From Streptomyces sp. RFCAC02 (GTDB lineage Bacteria; Actinomycetota; Actinomycetes; Streptomycetales; Streptomycetaceae), in contig NZ_SAUH01000001.1 of the NCBI RefSeq assembly GCF_004193175.1, positions 4,435,501 through 4,499,500 on the forward strand: a stretch of 64,000 nucleotides of DNA. The letters run 5' to 3'. Under the pieces are notes generated by a model that had not been told where the DNA came from, did no database searches, and was given only the letters and a program-made list of their open reading frames with translations. Shown here piece after piece: positions 47,679-56,965 of this stretch (positions are counted from its first letter, which is position 1; each line of letters begins with the position of its first letter). The position numbers and the translations under genes are program-made.

Positions 47679-48356
47679 TCAGTCCCGTTCGGTGGTGATT
47701 GCCAACTCCTGGGCGAGCAGGGCGGCCTGGACGCGGCTGCGCAGGTCGAGCTTGCCGAGCAGGCGGCTCGTGTGGCTCTTCACCGTGGCCTCCGCCATGG
47801 CGAGACGGCGGCCGATCTGGGCGTTGGAGAGGCCGGCGCCGATGTGGGCCAGCACCTCGCGCTCGCGCGGGGTGAGGGAGGCGACGCGGGCCGCCGCCGG
47901 GTGCGCGGTCCTGCCGCCGTCGTCCTGCCGCGGAGCCGTGCGGGCGAAGGCGGTGAGCAGCCGGCGGGTGACCGAGGGGTCCACGATCCCCTCGCCGGCG
48001 CCCACGGTGCGGACCGCGTCGATCAGCCCGGCGGCGTCCGTGTCCTTGAGGAGGAAGCCGCCCGCTCCCGCGCGCAGCGCGCCGAAGAGGTGGGCGTCGA
48101 TGTCGAACGTCGTGAGCGCCAGCACCTCCGCCAGGCCCTCGCGGGTGATGGCGGCGGTGGCGGAGACCCCGTCGAGCACCGGCATGCGCAGGTCCATCAC
48201 GACGACGTCGGGCCGCAGCGCGCGGGCGAGACGCACGGCCGCCTCGCCGTCGGCCGCCTCCCCGACCACCTCGATGCCGGGCGCGCCGCGGAGGATCAGG
48301 ACGATGCCCTGACGGACCGTGGCCTGGTCCTCGGCCACGAGCACGCGGAGGGTCAT
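47679..48356 (-). CDS. NarL/LuxR-type response regulator
   Basis: 225 residues. Receiver: VLVAEDQATVRQGIVLIL, VVVMDLRMPVLDG (phospho-Asp), LLKDTDAAGL. Output: LTPREREVLAHIGAGLSNAQIGRRLAMAEATVKSHTSRLLGKL, a LuxR helix-turn-helix. ATG 48356 overlaps the kinase stop. Lies just upstream of the gas-vesicle genes on the same strand, so may influence them. Confidence 0.93.
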   Translation of the reverse strand: MTLRVLVAEDQATVRQGIVLILRGAPGIEVVGEAADGEAAVRLARALRPDVVVMDLRMPVLDGVSATAAITREGLAEVLALTTFDIDAHLFGALRAGAGGFLLKDTDAAGLIDAVRTVGAGEGIVDPSVTRRLLTAFARTAPRQDDGGRTAHPAAARVASLTPREREVLAHIGAGLSNAQIGRRLAMAEATVKSHTSRLLGKLDLRSRVQAALLAQELAITTERD

Positions 48357-49563
48357 GGCAGCGGCTCCTGCACGGCCGGGGGCACGGGGACGGTGAGGGG
48401 GAGCGCGGCGCGGACCTCCCAGCGGCCGCCGCGCCCGGGGCCGGCGGTGAGCGTGCCGCCGAGGAGCGCGGCCCGCTCCGTCATGCCGAGGAGGCCGGTG
48501 CCCGTGCCCGGCGGCGGGACCACGGCGGTCGTCGCGTGGTGGCCGTGCGGGCTGGTGACGGCGAGCGAGAGGGTGTCGTCGCGCTGGGCGAGGTGGACGG
48601 CGACCTCGCCGGGTGCCGCGTACTTCAGGGCGTTGGCGAGGGATTCCTGCAGGATGCGGTAGGCGGCCAGTTCGACGGGCGCGGGCAGCGGGCGGGCCGT
48701 CGCGCGGTCGTTCCGGACGGTGACACGCAGCCCGGCGCGGGCGCCCGCGGCGTTGGTCCGCTCGACGAGGGCGGTGAGCCCGTCGAGGCTCGGGGAGGGG
48801 CGGGGTCGTCCGTGACGCCCTCGCGGAGCAGACCGATGAGGCGGCGCATCTCGGTGAGGCCCTGGGTGGCGTTCTCCCGGACGACGCGCAGCGCGGCGCG
48901 GTCGGCGGCGGGGTCGTCGCCGGCGAGGGCCGCGGTGGAGTGCAGGGCGGCGGCGGACAGGTGGTTGGCGATGACGTCGTGCAACTCGCGCGCCACCCGG
49001 TTGCGTTCGGCGGTGACGGCCTGGACGCGGTCCACCTCGGCGAGCAGCCGCGTCTGGTCGGCGCGCAGCCGTTCGGCCGCGGCGGCGTCGCGATGGGTCC
49101 TGGTGACGACGCCCGTGAACGCGGGACCGATCGTGACGAGGCCGAGAGTGACGCCGAGGAGCAGCGCCACGGGGGTGCGCAGTGCCGCCAGGACGGTGAG
49201 GGTCCCGGCGACCGTCACCGTCACGCTGACGACGGGCACGGCGCGGACCGTGCGCGGAGGGCCGTACATCACGGCGGCGTACACGACGTCGGTGAACATC
49301 AGCACCGTGACGAGCAGCGACCCCGTCATCTGGTCACCCGCCAGGGCGGCGCAGGCCAGGAGCAGTGCCCACGGCTGGGCGGTGCGGCGCATCACCTCGG
49401 CGGCGCACATGGCCAGCAGGGGCAGCAGGACGAGGGGGCCGCGTTCGAGGGCCGGGCTGTTGTAGAGCCCGAACGACCACAGCAGCAGACCGCCGACGAG
49501 CCCGGCGGCGGCGATGGCGAGATCGTCGCGGTGGGGACGGCGGTGCGGCGGCGGGTTCGGCAC
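48353..49563 (-). pseudogene. Sensor histidine kinase (HisKA_3 type) with a one-base frameshift
   Basis: The first frame (GTG 49563) gives several TM helices and the phosphoacceptor box ERNRVARELHDVIANHLSAAALHS. At about 48790-48812 it slips: upstream reads REGVTDDPAPP, and the continuing kinase, LDGLTALVERTN, then AAYRILQESLANALKYAAPGEV and GTGTGLLGMTERAALLGG (HATPase_c), lies in the frame that re-reads one base, ending at TGA 48353-48355 overlapping the regulator start. Without correction the protein stops at 48625 without an ATPase domain. The slip is in runs of C (on the coding strand), so a sequencing error, recent mutation or phase variation are all possible. Confidence 0.85.
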
Positions 49564-49602
49564 GGATCCATCTCAGCACGCGCGTCCCGCCGCGCCCATG
49601 GC

Positions 49603-49622
49603 CCTGCATCGAAGGATGCAGG
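49603..49622. promoter_or_regulatory. Perfect inverted repeat upstream of the two-component system
   Basis: CCTGCATC-GAAG-GATGCAGG, an 8-4-8 inverted repeat in the divergent promoter region between the kinase gene and 49723. Candidate binding site of the NarL-type regulator. Confidence 0.55.
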
Positions 49623-49722
49623 CCGCGCGCCCGGGAATCGGCCCCGGTGAGGAGGACGTGACGCCGGGGCGCGGGAGATGGTGGGAGCGGGCCGGCGGCA
49701 GGACCGGTGAGGGGGGTGACCG

Positions 49723-50319
49723 ATGGGCCTGGTGCTGATCGGCGCGGCGGAAGTCGCGTTCTGGGTGGTGCTCGCGGCGGGGCTGGCCACGCGTTACCTG
49801 CTGCGGATGCGGCGGTTGAGCACCGTGCTGCTGCTCGGTGTGCCGCTGGTGGACGTCGCGCTGCTCGTCGCGACCGTCGAGGACCTGCGGAGCGGCACCG
49901 AGGCGTCGTTCACGCACGGCCTCGCGGCGCTGTACCTCGGGTTCACGGTCGCCTACGGCCACCGCGTCATCCGGTGGGCGGACGGGTACGTGGCCCACCG
50001 GTTCGGCGGCGCGGAGCGGCCTGCCGGGCCGCCCCGGTACGGGGCGGCGCGGTCACGGTACGAGTGGCGGCTGTGGCGGATGACCCTGGTGGCGGCCGTC
50101 ATCACCCTGGTGGTGATCGAGGGCATGGTCCGGCTGGTGGACGACGCGGGGGCGGGCGGGACCGGGTCGCTGCGGGGCGTGCAGGGCACGGCCGTCAGGG
50201 CCGTCGTCATCCACGGCATCGTCGCGCTGACCTACACGCTCTGGCCGAAGCAGCCGGAACAGCCGGACCGGCCGCCGGAGTCGGGGCGGCCGGAGGCGGC
50301 GCGGGAGCCCCGTTCCTGA
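49723..50319 (+). CDS. Integral membrane protein of unknown function
   Basis: 198 residues with about five hydrophobic segments and a Pro/Glu/Arg-rich hydrophilic C-terminus. It contains VEDLRSGTEASFTHGLAALYLGFTVAYGHRVIRWAD. I do not recognise the family. ATG 49723 with GAGGGGGG upstream. Divergent from the two-component system; 12 bp from the convergent adenosyltransferase gene. Confidence 0.75.
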   Translation: MGLVLIGAAEVAFWVVLAAGLATRYLLRMRRLSTVLLLGVPLVDVALLVATVEDLRSGTEASFTHGLAALYLGFTVAYGHRVIRWADGYVAHRFGGAERPAGPPRYGAARSRYEWRLWRMTLVAAVITLVVIEGMVRLVDDAGAGGTGSLRGVQGTAVRAVVIHGIVALTYTLWPKQPEQPDRPPESGRPEAAREPRS

Positions 50320-50331
50320 ACGGCGGGGGAG

Positions 50332-50904
50332 TCAGCGGTTCTCGCCGGGCACCCACAGGATGTCGCCCACTTCGGCGTTCGCGGTGCGGGCGAGGATGAA
50401 CAGCAGGTCGGACAGGCGGTTCAGGTACGTGGCCGTGAGGGCGTTCATGGTGTCGCCGTGGGCGTCGAGCGCGGCCCACGTGGAGCGTTCGGCACGGCGG
50501 ACGACCGTGCACGCCTGGTGGAGGAGCGCCGCGCCGGGCGTGCCGCCGGGGAGGATGAAGCTGCGGAGCGGTTCGAGGGGCGCGAGGAAGCGGTCGCAGT
50601 CCTCCTCCAGGCGGTCGATGTACGTCTGCCGCACGCGCAGGGGCGGCACCTTCGGGTTCTCCGTGACGGGGGTGGACAGGTCGGCCCCCACGTCGAACAG
50701 GTCGTTCTGCACCCGCCCGAGGACGGTGCGCACGTCCTCGGGCAGGTCGCCGAGGGCCAGCGCCGTGCCGATGGCGGCGTTGGCCTCGTTCGCGTCGGCG
50801 TAGGCGGCGATGCGCGGGTCCGTCTTGGCGGTGCGGCTGAAGTCGCCGAGGGCCGTCGTGCCGCTGTCTCCGGTGCGGGTGTAGATCCGCGTCAGGTTCA
50901 CCAT
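50332..50904 (-). CDS. ATP:cob(I)alamin adenosyltransferase (PduO/MMAB type)
   Basis: 190 residues. N-terminal TRIYTRTGDSGTTALGDFSR is the ATP-binding signature; FDVGADLSTP, FILPGGTPGAALLHQACTVVRRAERS and YLNRLSDLLFILAR are the conserved helices of the trimeric enzyme. It attaches the adenosyl group to B12, giving the coenzyme and the riboswitch ligand. ATG 50904. Confidence 0.94.
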   Translation of the reverse strand: MVNLTRIYTRTGDSGTTALGDFSRTAKTDPRIAAYADANEANAAIGTALALGDLPEDVRTVLGRVQNDLFDVGADLSTPVTENPKVPPLRVRQTYIDRLEEDCDRFLAPLEPLRSFILPGGTPGAALLHQACTVVRRAERSTWAALDAHGDTMNALTATYLNRLSDLLFILARTANAEVGDILWVPGENR

Positions 50905-50936
50905 GGCACGAGGGTAGGGCGGGTACGGCCTCCCGG

Positions 50937-51692
50937 TCAGGCACCCGCCTTGCGGAACAGGCGCGTGCCGACCGTCAGCGACACGGCCGCCAGCAGCGCC
51001 GATGCCAGGGCACCGTAGGCGACGGCCGAGTCCGTGTAGTGCCCGACGAACGCGGCCCGCACGCCCTCCACGATGTAGCGGAACGGGACGAAGTGCGACG
51101 TCACGTCCAGCCATGTCGGGGCGAGGGCCATCGGCAGGAGGATGCCGGAGAGCAGCATGGCCGGCAGGCTCACCGAGTTGATGACGGGCGCGAACTCCTG
51201 CGGGGTGCTGACGCGCATGGCGAACGCGTACGACAGCGACGCGAGGGCGATGCCGAGCAGTGCCACGAAGAGGAAGCCGATCAGGACGCCGGCGACCGGG
51301 GCGCGCAGCCCGAACGCCGTGCCGGCGACGACGATCAGCACGGACTGGACCATCAGTTGCACCGCGTCGCGCAGGACGCGGCCGAGGAGGAGCGCCAGCC
51401 GGCTGACCGGCGCGACGCGCATGCGCTCCACGACGCCGAACTGCTTCTCCATGATGATGCCGAAGCCCGCGAACAGCGCGCTGAAGAGGCCGAGTTGTAC
51501 GAGCAGGCCGGGCACGAGGGTCTGCCATGAGTCGCCGTCGCCGCCGAGCGGGACGTCGCGCAGCAGCGGGCCGAAGAAGCAGAGGAAGAGGAGGGGCTGG
51601 ACGAGGCCGAAGACGACGCTGATGCGGGACCGCAGCGTCTGCCGTGCGTAGCGGTGAAAGACGACACCGGTTTCGGTGAGGAACGTGCGCAT
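50937..51692 (-). CDS. ABC-2 exporter permease (DrrB-like)
   Basis: 251 residues, six TM helices, ABC-2 type: RYARQTLRSRISVVFGLVQPLLFLCFFGPLL, GFGIIMEKQFGVVERMRVAPVSRLALLLGRVLRD, LPAMLLSGILLPM. Partner of the ATPase gene upstream; drug or peptide export is likely, substrate unknown. ATG 51692. Confidence 0.9.
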   Translation of the reverse strand: MRTFLTETGVVFHRYARQTLRSRISVVFGLVQPLLFLCFFGPLLRDVPLGGDGDSWQTLVPGLLVQLGLFSALFAGFGIIMEKQFGVVERMRVAPVSRLALLLGRVLRDAVQLMVQSVLIVVAGTAFGLRAPVAGVLIGFLFVALLGIALASLSYAFAMRVSTPQEFAPVINSVSLPAMLLSGILLPMALAPTWLDVTSHFVPFRYIVEGVRAAFVGHYTDSAVAYGALASALLAAVSLTVGTRLFRKAGA

Positions 51693-51745
51693 GTCGGTGA
51701 CTTCCGGGAGGGTTTCGGGCGGGGGAGCGACGGGTGGGGGCGGCC

Positions 51746-52531
51746 TCAGAGGGCGAGCGGCGCGTTCTCCTGCCGTTTGGGGCCCCGTCCGGTGATGGCG
51801 ATGAAGGCGTCCTGCAGCGAGGTGTCGGGGGAGCCGCCGTGCCGTTCCTTCAGGTCGGCGGGGGTGCCCTCGGCGACGACCCGGCCGCCGTCCACGATGA
51901 CCAGCCGGTCGGACAGCGCGTCGGCCTCGTCCAGGTAGTGGGTGGTGAGGAAGACGGTGGTGCCGCGTTCGGCGCGGACGCGGCGGATCAGGTCCCACAG
52001 GTCGGCGCGGCTGCCCGGGTCGAGGCCGGTGGTCGGCTCGTCCAGGAACAGGACGGCCGGCTGGTGCATGAGGGCCAGCGCGATGTCGAGGCGGCGCCGC
52101 TGGCCGCCGGACAGCTCCGATCCCTTGCGGTCGAGCAGGTCGGTGAGGTCGAGTTCGCCGGCGAGCGTGCGGGCGCGGGCCACGGACTCGGCTCTGCTCA
52201 GATGGTGGAGGCGCCCTTGGAAGACCAGTTCGGCGCGCACGGTCTCGTCCGGCATGACGCCGCCCGACTGCGCCACGTAGCCGATGCGCCGGCGTACGGC
52301 GACGGGATCGCGTGCCAGGTCGTGGCCGGCGACCGTGGCGGTGCCGCGCGTCGGGGGGAGGAGCGTCGTCAGCATGCGCAGGGTCGTGCTCTTGCCCGCG
52401 CCGTTCGGGCCGAGGAAGCCCAGGATCTCGCCGGCCTCGACCTCCATGTCGATGCCCCGGACGGCCTCGACGGGGCCGCGCTTCGTCCGGAAGGTCCTGG
52501 CGAGGTCATGGGTGGTGAGGATCGTTGCCAT
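51746..52531 (-). CDS. ABC exporter ATPase (DrrA-like)
   Basis: 261 residues. Walker A GFLGPNGAGKSTTLRML, signature LSGGQRRRLDIALAL, Walker B VLFLDEPTTGLD, H-loop LTTHYLDEAD. Belongs to the daunorubicin-resistance type of ATPase. ATG 52531 has no clear ribosome site; an upstream in-frame ATG at 52576 would cross the operator. Divergent from the TetR gene that likely represses it. Confidence 0.93.
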   Translation of the reverse strand: MATILTTHDLARTFRTKRGPVEAVRGIDMEVEAGEILGFLGPNGAGKSTTLRMLTTLLPPTRGTATVAGHDLARDPVAVRRRIGYVAQSGGVMPDETVRAELVFQGRLHHLSRAESVARARTLAGELDLTDLLDRKGSELSGGQRRRLDIALALMHQPAVLFLDEPTTGLDPGSRADLWDLIRRVRAERGTTVFLTTHYLDEADALSDRLVIVDGGRVVAEGTPADLKERHGGSPDTSLQDAFIAITGRGPKRQENAPLAL

Positions 52532-52594
52532 GGGGAGCAGCGAACCAGAGTCGAACCAATTTTGCAATCCCTCCAAGTTTTCATTGAACCTAAA

Positions 52595-52605
52595 ATGGTT
52601 ACCAT
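52595..52605. promoter_or_regulatory. Small palindrome in the DrrA/TetR divergent promoter
   Basis: ATGGT-T-ACCAT, immediately before the TetR start, in an AT-rich stretch. Also overlaps AACC-N6-GGTT. Possible TetR operator. Confidence 0.35.
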
Positions 52606-52611
52606 GGCACC

Positions 52612-53265
52612 ATGACGGGACTCAGGGAGCGGAAGAAGGCGCAGACCAGGCAGCACCTGTGCGCCGTGGCGACCGATCTGTTCGTGGCGCGCGGCTTCGA
52701 CGCGGTGACGATCGCCGAGATCGCCGAGGCCGCCGAGGTCTCCGTCAACACGGTCTACAACTACTTCCCGGCCAAGGAGGACCTCTTCCTGCCCTGGGAG
52801 CACCAGGTCGACCGCCCGTCCCGCCGGGTGCGCGACCGGGCGCCCGGCGAGTCCGCCGCCGAGGCGCTCCTCCGTGAGCTGCGCCGCGACATCGCGGACC
52901 GCCGGCCCTGGGTCGGCTTCATGGAGCGCGGGTACGACCGCTTCCTGCGCGTCGTCTTCGGGTCGCCCACCCTCATCGCCCGGCTCCAGCGCATGCAGCA
53001 CGCGACCGCGGAGCGGCTCGCCGACACCCTGCGGGAGGAGACGGGCGCCGCGCCGGACGACCCCGTGCCCGGGCTGGTCGCCGGGCTCCTCACCTGGCTC
53101 ACGGGCAACGTCTTCCGCGTCGCGGGGGACGGCGCGATGGCCGGTGATCCGGCCGACGAGATCGTACGGCGGATGCTGCACGTCATCGCGGAGGCCGAAG
53201 CGCTCCTCGGCGACCGGGTCATGGGATACGCGCGCCGTCCCCTCACGCCGGGCGGAGCGTCGTAG
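52612..53265 (+). CDS. TetR-family regulator of the ABC exporter
   Basis: 217 residues. HTH: TRQHLCAVATDLFVARGFDAVTIAEIAEAAEVSVNTVYNYFPAKEDLF. The C-terminal domain is variable. ATG 52612. Divergent with the exporter operon. Confidence 0.9.
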   Translation: MTGLRERKKAQTRQHLCAVATDLFVARGFDAVTIAEIAEAAEVSVNTVYNYFPAKEDLFLPWEHQVDRPSRRVRDRAPGESAAEALLRELRRDIADRRPWVGFMERGYDRFLRVVFGSPTLIARLQRMQHATAERLADTLREETGAAPDDPVPGLVAGLLTWLTGNVFRVAGDGAMAGDPADEIVRRMLHVIAEAEALLGDRVMGYARRPLTPGGAS

Positions 53266-53396
53266 CCGGCGCGTACGCCGACCCCCGCGCCCGCCGTACG
53301 GGCCGGTACGCAGCCCCACCCGAAAGAGTGGCGTAGAGCCGAGCGTGACAGGCACATATATCTGTGTAATCGCCCGCTCACCCACTGGAGGTCATG

Positions 53397-53504
53397 ATGT
53401 GTGAACTGCCCGGCGTGCCGGTCCTGGAGGCCCTTCTCCCCGCCGACGAGGCGGCCTGCCTGGAGGACTGGCGCCTCATGCTGGCGGACGGCGAGGTCGG
53501 CTGA
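53397..53504 (+). CDS. Small peptide gene (35 residues), unknown; possible peptide precursor
   Basis: Reads MCELPGVPVLEALLPADEA, then ACLEDWRLML and ADGEVG, stop. A good GGAGGT site (53387-53392) sits 4 nt before ATG 53397; an ATG at 53394 is directly in front. The leader region 53266-53386 contains a conspicuously AT-rich spot, CACATATATCTGTGTAAT (53353-53370). The peptide is amphipathic with two Cys. It is followed by a perfect hairpin and then a prolyl-oligopeptidase gene. I do not recognise it. Confidence 0.5.
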   Translation: MCELPGVPVLEALLPADEAACLEDWRLMLADGEVG

Positions 53505-53521
53505 CACCGGTCACGGAACGC

Positions 53522-53545
53522 GGCGGGCCCGGTGCCGGGCCCGCC
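53522..53545 (+). terminator. Hairpin between small peptide gene and peptidase gene
   Basis: GGCGGGCCCGG-TG-CCGGGCCCGCC, perfect 11-bp arms. It would terminate or attenuate transcription after the small peptide gene. Confidence 0.6.
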
Positions 53546-53568
53546 GCCCCGCCGTCCGGGAGGACTCC

Positions 53569-55710
53569 ATGACGAGGGACACCGCGGCCCCCGTGGCCGC
53601 GCCGCGATCGCCGGTGGCCGACACCCTGCACGGCCGGTCGGTCGAGGACCCGTACCGGTGGCTCGAGGACGACGACAGCCCCGCGTGCGACCGCTGGCTC
53701 GCCGCGCAGCGCGCGCTGTGGGAGACGCACGCGCCGCACTGGCCGGCACGGCCGTACTTCGCCGCACGGCTGCGCGAACTGGCCGCCGCCGGGGCGCTCG
53801 CGGGGCCGGGCCAGTCGCCGCCCGTGGTGCGCGGCTCCCGGCACTTCGCCGTGCGCGCGGCGGGGGAGGACCGGCGGCGCGTCCTGGCCGTCGTCGACGA
53901 CGGCGCGCCCGACGGCGCGGGCCGCGTGGTGCTCGACCCGCTCACCGTCGACCCCGAGGGCCTGACCGTCCTGGAGACCTGGCGCCCCTCCTGGTCGGGC
54001 GACCTGGTCGCCTGCCGGCTCCGCGACCGGCGCGACGGGCGGCAGCACCTGTGGACGTGGGACGTGGCGACCGCCCGCCCGGTGGAGGGGCCGCTGCCGC
54101 TGCGCGCGCCGGGCTCCGTCGCCTGGCTCCCCGGGGACACCGGCTTCTACTGCACGGCCACCGGTGACGACGGGCGGCAGCGCGTCCTGCTGCACCGCAC
54201 GGGCGACCCCGTGTCCGGCGACACCCCCGTCCTCACCACCTCCGACCATCTGTCGGTGGGGACCAGTTCCGACGGCCGGTGGCTCGTCGTCAACCGCTCC
54301 CCGGGCACGATGCGCGGCAACGCCCTGTACCTGGCGGACATCTCCGGCGGCCGGTTCACCGACCTCTCCCCGCAACTCCTGCACGACGGCACCGCCGACG
54401 GCAGTCAGGCGCTGCTCAGATTCGGCCCCGGCTCCCTCGTCTACGCCGTCACCGACGCCGCAGCGCCGCGCGGCCGTGTCTGCCTGGTCGACCCGCGGCA
54501 CCCGCGTTCCGCCGACTGGCGCACCGTCATCACGCCCGAAGACGGCGCGGTCATCGGCGCCTGCGTCGCCCTCGCCGATCCGGCGACGGGCGCCGCGCGC
54601 TTCCTCGTCACCGCCTCGCGCGACGGCCGGCCGACCGTCTCCCTGCACGAGACCACCGGCGGGAAGCTCGCCGACCTGCCCGTCCCCGGCCGGGGACCGG
54701 GCCGGATCTCGGGCCTCACCTGCCCGCCCGGGGACACCGGGGTGGCGTGGTTCTCCTACACGGACCACATCACGCCGCCCACCGTCCACCGCGTCGATCT
54801 CCGTGACATGCGCCCCCGCCCGGTGACGCCCCCGCCGCGCGCAGCCGCCGGCGTACGGGTACGGCAGACCACCTTCCCGGCGGCCGACGGCACCCCGGTG
54901 CCCATCTGCCTGATCCTGCCCCCGGACGGCCCCGGCGCGCGCGGCCCGCTGCCCACCGTCCTCACCGCATACGGCGGCTTCGGCGCCACCTTCGCGCCCG
55001 GCTACTCGCCCACGATCCTCGCCTGGGTCCAGGCCGGCGGCGCCTACGCCGTCGCGGGCGTGCGCGGCGGCGGCGACCTGGGCAAGCAGTGGCACGCCGC
55101 CGGGTCGGGACCCAACAAGCCCACGGCCTTCGACGACTTCGCCGCCGCTGCCGCGTGGCTCACCGCCGAGGGCGTGACGACGCCGGGGCAGCTCGCGGTC
55201 AAGGGGACCTCCCACAGCGGCCTCATGGCCGCCGTCGCCCTCACCCGCGCCCCGCACGGCTGCGCCGCGGCCGTCGTGGGCGCCGCCGTCACCGACATGG
55301 TGCGCTACCCCCTGCTCGGACGCGGCGCGCTGTGGCTCGGCGAGTTCGGCGACCCCGGCGACCCCGCCGCGCTCGACACGCTCCTGTCGTACTCGCCGTA
55401 CCACAACGTGCGCCCCGGCACCGCCTATCCGGCCGTCCTGCTCACCACCCACCGCACCGACCCCCGCGTCGGCGCCGCGCACACCCGCAAGTTCACCGCG
55501 GCGCTCCAGCACGCCACCACCGGCGGCCCGGTGCTCCTGCGCACGCAGGACGGCGCGGGCCACGGCCCCGACACCGCCGCGCAGTGGGCGGACCTGGAGG
55601 CGGACGCCCTCGCCTTCTGCGCGGTCCACACCCGCATGCCCGGCCCTCCGGCCTCCCCCACGGTCCGCCACGACCCGCCCGCGGCGTCATCCGCGCGCGC
55701 GGACCCATGA
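53569..55710 (+). CDS. Prolyl-oligopeptidase family (S9A) serine peptidase
   Basis: 713 residues. N-terminal [21 protein letters not shown], a beta-propeller, then the alpha/beta-hydrolase domain: [31 protein letters not shown], nucleophile elbow [14 protein letters not shown], Asp in THRTDPRV and His in DGAGHGPD. In classic members the elbow is GGSNGG; here the residue after Ser-x is Ser rather than Gly. No signal peptide, so cytoplasmic. ATG 53569 with GGGAGGA. Family members cleave short proline-containing peptides and some mature RiPPs. Confidence 0.9.
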   Translation: MTRDTAAPVAAPRSPVADTLHGRSVEDPYRWLEDDDSPACDRWLAAQRALWETHAPHWPARPYFAARLRELAAAGALAGPGQSPPVVRGSRHFAVRAAGEDRRRVLAVVDDGAPDGAGRVVLDPLTVDPEGLTVLETWRPSWSGDLVACRLRDRRDGRQHLWTWDVATARPVEGPLPLRAPGSVAWLPGDTGFYCTATGDDGRQRVLLHRTGDPVSGDTPVLTTSDHLSVGTSSDGRWLVVNRSPGTMRGNALYLADISGGRFTDLSPQLLHDGTADGSQALLRFGPGSLVYAVTDAAAPRGRVCLVDPRHPRSADWRTVITPEDGAVIGACVALADPATGAARFLVTASRDGRPTVSLHETTGGKLADLPVPGRGPGRISGLTCPPGDTGVAWFSYTDHITPPTVHRVDLRDMRPRPVTPPPRAAAGVRVRQTTFPAADGTPVPICLILPPDGPGARGPLPTVLTAYGGFGATFAPGYSPTILAWVQAGGAYAVAGVRGGGDLGKQWHAAGSGPNKPTAFDDFAAAAAWLTAEGVTTPGQLAVKGTSHSGLMAAVALTRAPHGCAAAVVGAAVTDMVRYPLLGRGALWLGEFGDPGDPAALDTLLSYSPYHNVRPGTAYPAVLLTTHRTDPRVGAAHTRKFTAALQHATTGGPVLLRTQDGAGHGPDTAAQWADLEADALAFCAVHTRMPGPPASPTVRHDPPAASSARADP

Positions 55711-55727
55711 CCCGGGTCCCGGCAGCC

Positions 55728-55892
55728 AGTGCCGCGTCAGGCAAGGTTCGCCCCGTCGCGCCGCCCGGCACGGCACCTCGCTGCGTTGCCGTATCGCGCG
55801 AATACGACGGGTATGAGCTGCGATCCGGCGCCTTGCGATGCACCGCACCGGACGCCGCTCCTTGACGGGCGAACCTTGCCTGACGCGGCACT
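55728..55892. repeat. MITE-like long inverted repeat element
   Basis: Ends are perfect 26-bp inverted repeats: 55728-55753 begins AGTGCCGCGTCAGGCAAGG, and 55867-55892 is its reverse complement. The 113 bp between are also partly self-complementary, so the whole folds into one long hairpin. No coding capacity. I believe similar elements are scattered through Streptomyces genomes. Confidence 0.75.
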
Positions 55893-55940
55893 AGTAAGGT
55901 CTGGTCTCCCGACCGGGCCGAGATCGAGGGAGATCGCCAC

Positions 55941-56795
55941 GTGACCAGCAAGCTCGCCGTCGTCGGAGCAGGACTCATGGGGGCCGGGATCGCGCAGGTC
56001 GCCGCCCGGGCCGGATGGGAGGTCGCCCTCATCGACACCACGGACGCCGCCCTCGCCCGGGGGCTGGCCGGCGTGGAGCGGTCATGGGCGAAGTTCGTCG
56101 CCAAGGGCGCGCTCGCCGAGGAGGACGCCGAGGCGGCCCGCGCCCGTATCACCACCGGCACCGATCTCGACGCCGTGGCCGGCGCCGACCTCGTCGTGGA
56201 GGCGGTGTTCGAGCAGCTCGAGGTCAAACAGGCCGTCTTCCGCGCCCTCGACGGGCTCGTCGGCGACGACACCGTGCTCGCCTCCAACACCTCAGCGATC
56301 CCCATCACCAAGCTGGCGGCCGTCACCGGCCGCCCCGAACGCGTCGTCGGCACCCACTTCTTCTCGCCCGTCCCCATGATGGCGCTGTGCGAACTCGTCC
56401 GCGGCCTGAAGACCAGCGACGAGACCCTCGCCGCCGCCCGCGCGTTCGCCGAGTCCACCGGCAAGACCTGCGTCGTGGTCGAACGTGATGTGGCGGGCTT
56501 CGTCACGACACGGCTCATCGCCGCGCTCGTCGTCGAGGCCGTCAAGCTGTACGAGTCGGGCGTCGCCAGCGCCGAGGACATCGACCTGGCGTGCCGGCTC
56601 GGCTTCGGCCACGCCATGGGGCCGCTCGCCACCGCCGACCTCACGGGCATCGACGTGCTCCTGCACGCCACCGAGAACATCCACGGCGAGACGCGCGACC
56701 CCAAGTTCGCCGCGCCCGAGCTGATGCGCCGCATGGTGGACGCCGGGGACCTCGGCCGCAAGACGGGCCGCGGTTTCTACCCGCACCCCTCCTGA
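55941..56795 (+). CDS. 3-hydroxybutyryl-CoA dehydrogenase
   Basis: 284 residues. NAD site VVGAGLMGAGIAQVAARAGWEV, then ASNTSAIPIT, HFFSPVPMMALCELVRG with the catalytic His, and FVTTRLIAALVVEAVKLYESG. Single-domain, typical length, so likely for butyryl-CoA/PHB-type metabolism rather than full beta-oxidation. GTG 55941 with GAGGGAG. Confidence 0.93.
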   Translation: MTSKLAVVGAGLMGAGIAQVAARAGWEVALIDTTDAALARGLAGVERSWAKFVAKGALAEEDAEAARARITTGTDLDAVAGADLVVEAVFEQLEVKQAVFRALDGLVGDDTVLASNTSAIPITKLAAVTGRPERVVGTHFFSPVPMMALCELVRGLKTSDETLAAARAFAESTGKTCVVVERDVAGFVTTRLIAALVVEAVKLYESGVASAEDIDLACRLGFGHAMGPLATADLTGIDVLLHATENIHGETRDPKFAAPELMRRMVDAGDLGRKTGRGFYPHPS

Positions 56796-56965
56796 ACACG
56801 CCTCGTGATCACCCCGAGGAGTGGTTTCGGTATCGGTTTCGGCACGGCCGGCCGTCATCGGGTCGCCCGGACACGTTCCGTGTACCACTCTTGATCGCCT
56901 GCGGGCGGCCCGGCGGGGCCGCCCCGGGACTTGACGAGCCGCACCACGAACCGGGGGAAGTGAGC

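Noticed and set aside
55729..55944. Short ORFs on both strands within 55711-55940
   Set aside because: They lie in the inverted-repeat element and read the same palindromic sequence from both sides.
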